From NCBI GenBank assembly GCA_021774995.1, contig JAJFIM010000047.1, forward strand, positions 1-6,306: a stretch of DNA of 6,306 nucleotides, in the 5' to 3' direction. The position numbers were made by a program, and so were the translations under genes. Positions 6,116 through 6,306 of this stretch are shown piece by piece; position 1 is the first letter of the stretch; every line of letters begins with the position of its first letter. The notes beneath the pieces were generated by a model. It had not been told where the DNA came from, did no database searches, and saw only the letters and a program-made list of their open reading frames with translations. The stretch is from Alphaproteobacteria bacterium (GTDB lineage Bacteria > Pseudomonadota > Alphaproteobacteria > SMXP01).

Positions 6116-6306
6116 ATGGCATTGCTTTTCGACGGCGCGGACTGGGATTTCGAGATGCTGCAAAAAGTGCAGGACGAGATCGCGGAAATTGCCCTAAAAG
6201 ATCTGGGTCTAGATATTTATCCTAATCAGATCGAGGTTATTTCCTCTGAACAGATGCTTGACGCCTATTCGTCTCACGGCATGCCGCTGATGTATCAACA
6301 CTGGTC
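6116..6306 (+). CDS. spoVR: SpoVR/YcgB family protein (N-terminal part, cut by window end)
   Basis: Only the first 63 codons are present; the frame is open to the last base. The translation begins MALLFDGADWDFEMLQ and contains the SpoVR hallmark YPNQIEVISSEQMLDAYS at 35-52, then HGMP (54-57) and YQHW (60-63), matching the N-terminal part of SpoVR/YcgB proteins of about 500 residues. In Bacillus SpoVR takes part in spore cortex formation. In non-sporulating proteobacteria the gene is usually linked to prkA and yeaH, and its activity is poorly defined. The start follows AGGA (6103-6106) by 9 nt, and the yeaH stop lies 6 bp upstream, so the two are almost certainly co-transcribed and perhaps translationally coupled. 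Confidence 0.93.
   Translation, partial: MALLFDGADWDFEMLQKVQDEIAEIALKDLGLDIYPNQIEVISSEQMLDAYSSHGMPLMYQHW

Overview
The window looks like chromosomal DNA from a Gram-negative bacterium. A proteobacterium, probably an alphaproteobacterium, is the best guess. The basis is the sequence style of the PrkA and YeaH homologues, the arrangement prkA-yeaH-spoVR, an exported protein with a peptidoglycan-binding domain, and the moderate GC content. This assignment comes from recognition, not from a search.

Layout. The left part (44-2287) reads on the minus strand. A gene for an exported von Willebrand A (vWA) protein with a C-terminal peptidoglycan-binding domain is followed after 66 bp by a GNAT acetyltransferase gene. 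No terminator is visible between the two, so they may be co-transcribed. A 510-bp intergenic region (2288-2797) separates them from the right part, which reads on the plus strand: prkA (yeaG), yeaH (DUF444 vWA protein) and the first 63 codons of a spoVR/ycgB homologue that runs off the window. The spacings are 51 bp and 6 bp, as expected for one operon.

How the genes work together. PrkA is an AAA+ ATPase long annotated as a serine kinase, YeaH is a cytoplasmic vWA protein with an intact MIDAS, and SpoVR is a conserved partner. The trio is a known, widely conserved but mechanistically poorly understood stress, starvation and sporulation module, so the genes themselves are not a new system. The AAA+ plus vWA pairing resembles other AAA+/vWA machines (MoxR/vWA, RavA-ViaA, the chelatase I/D subunits); this parallel is an inference. 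The divergent vWA/peptidoglycan-binding gene is a possible functional neighbour in the cell envelope.

The least explained part is the intergenic region. It holds three compact inverted repeats (2482-2510, 2561-2588, 2605-2634), a tandem direct repeat with 22-bp period (2361-2393), and imperfect promoter-like motifs of sigma-54, EcfG and housekeeping types. Two further small signals lie between prkA and yeaH: a perfect 7-bp stem-loop spanning the prkA stop codon, and a 4-codon ORF whose stop overlaps the yeaH start. No tRNA, rRNA, CRISPR array or mobile element was seen.
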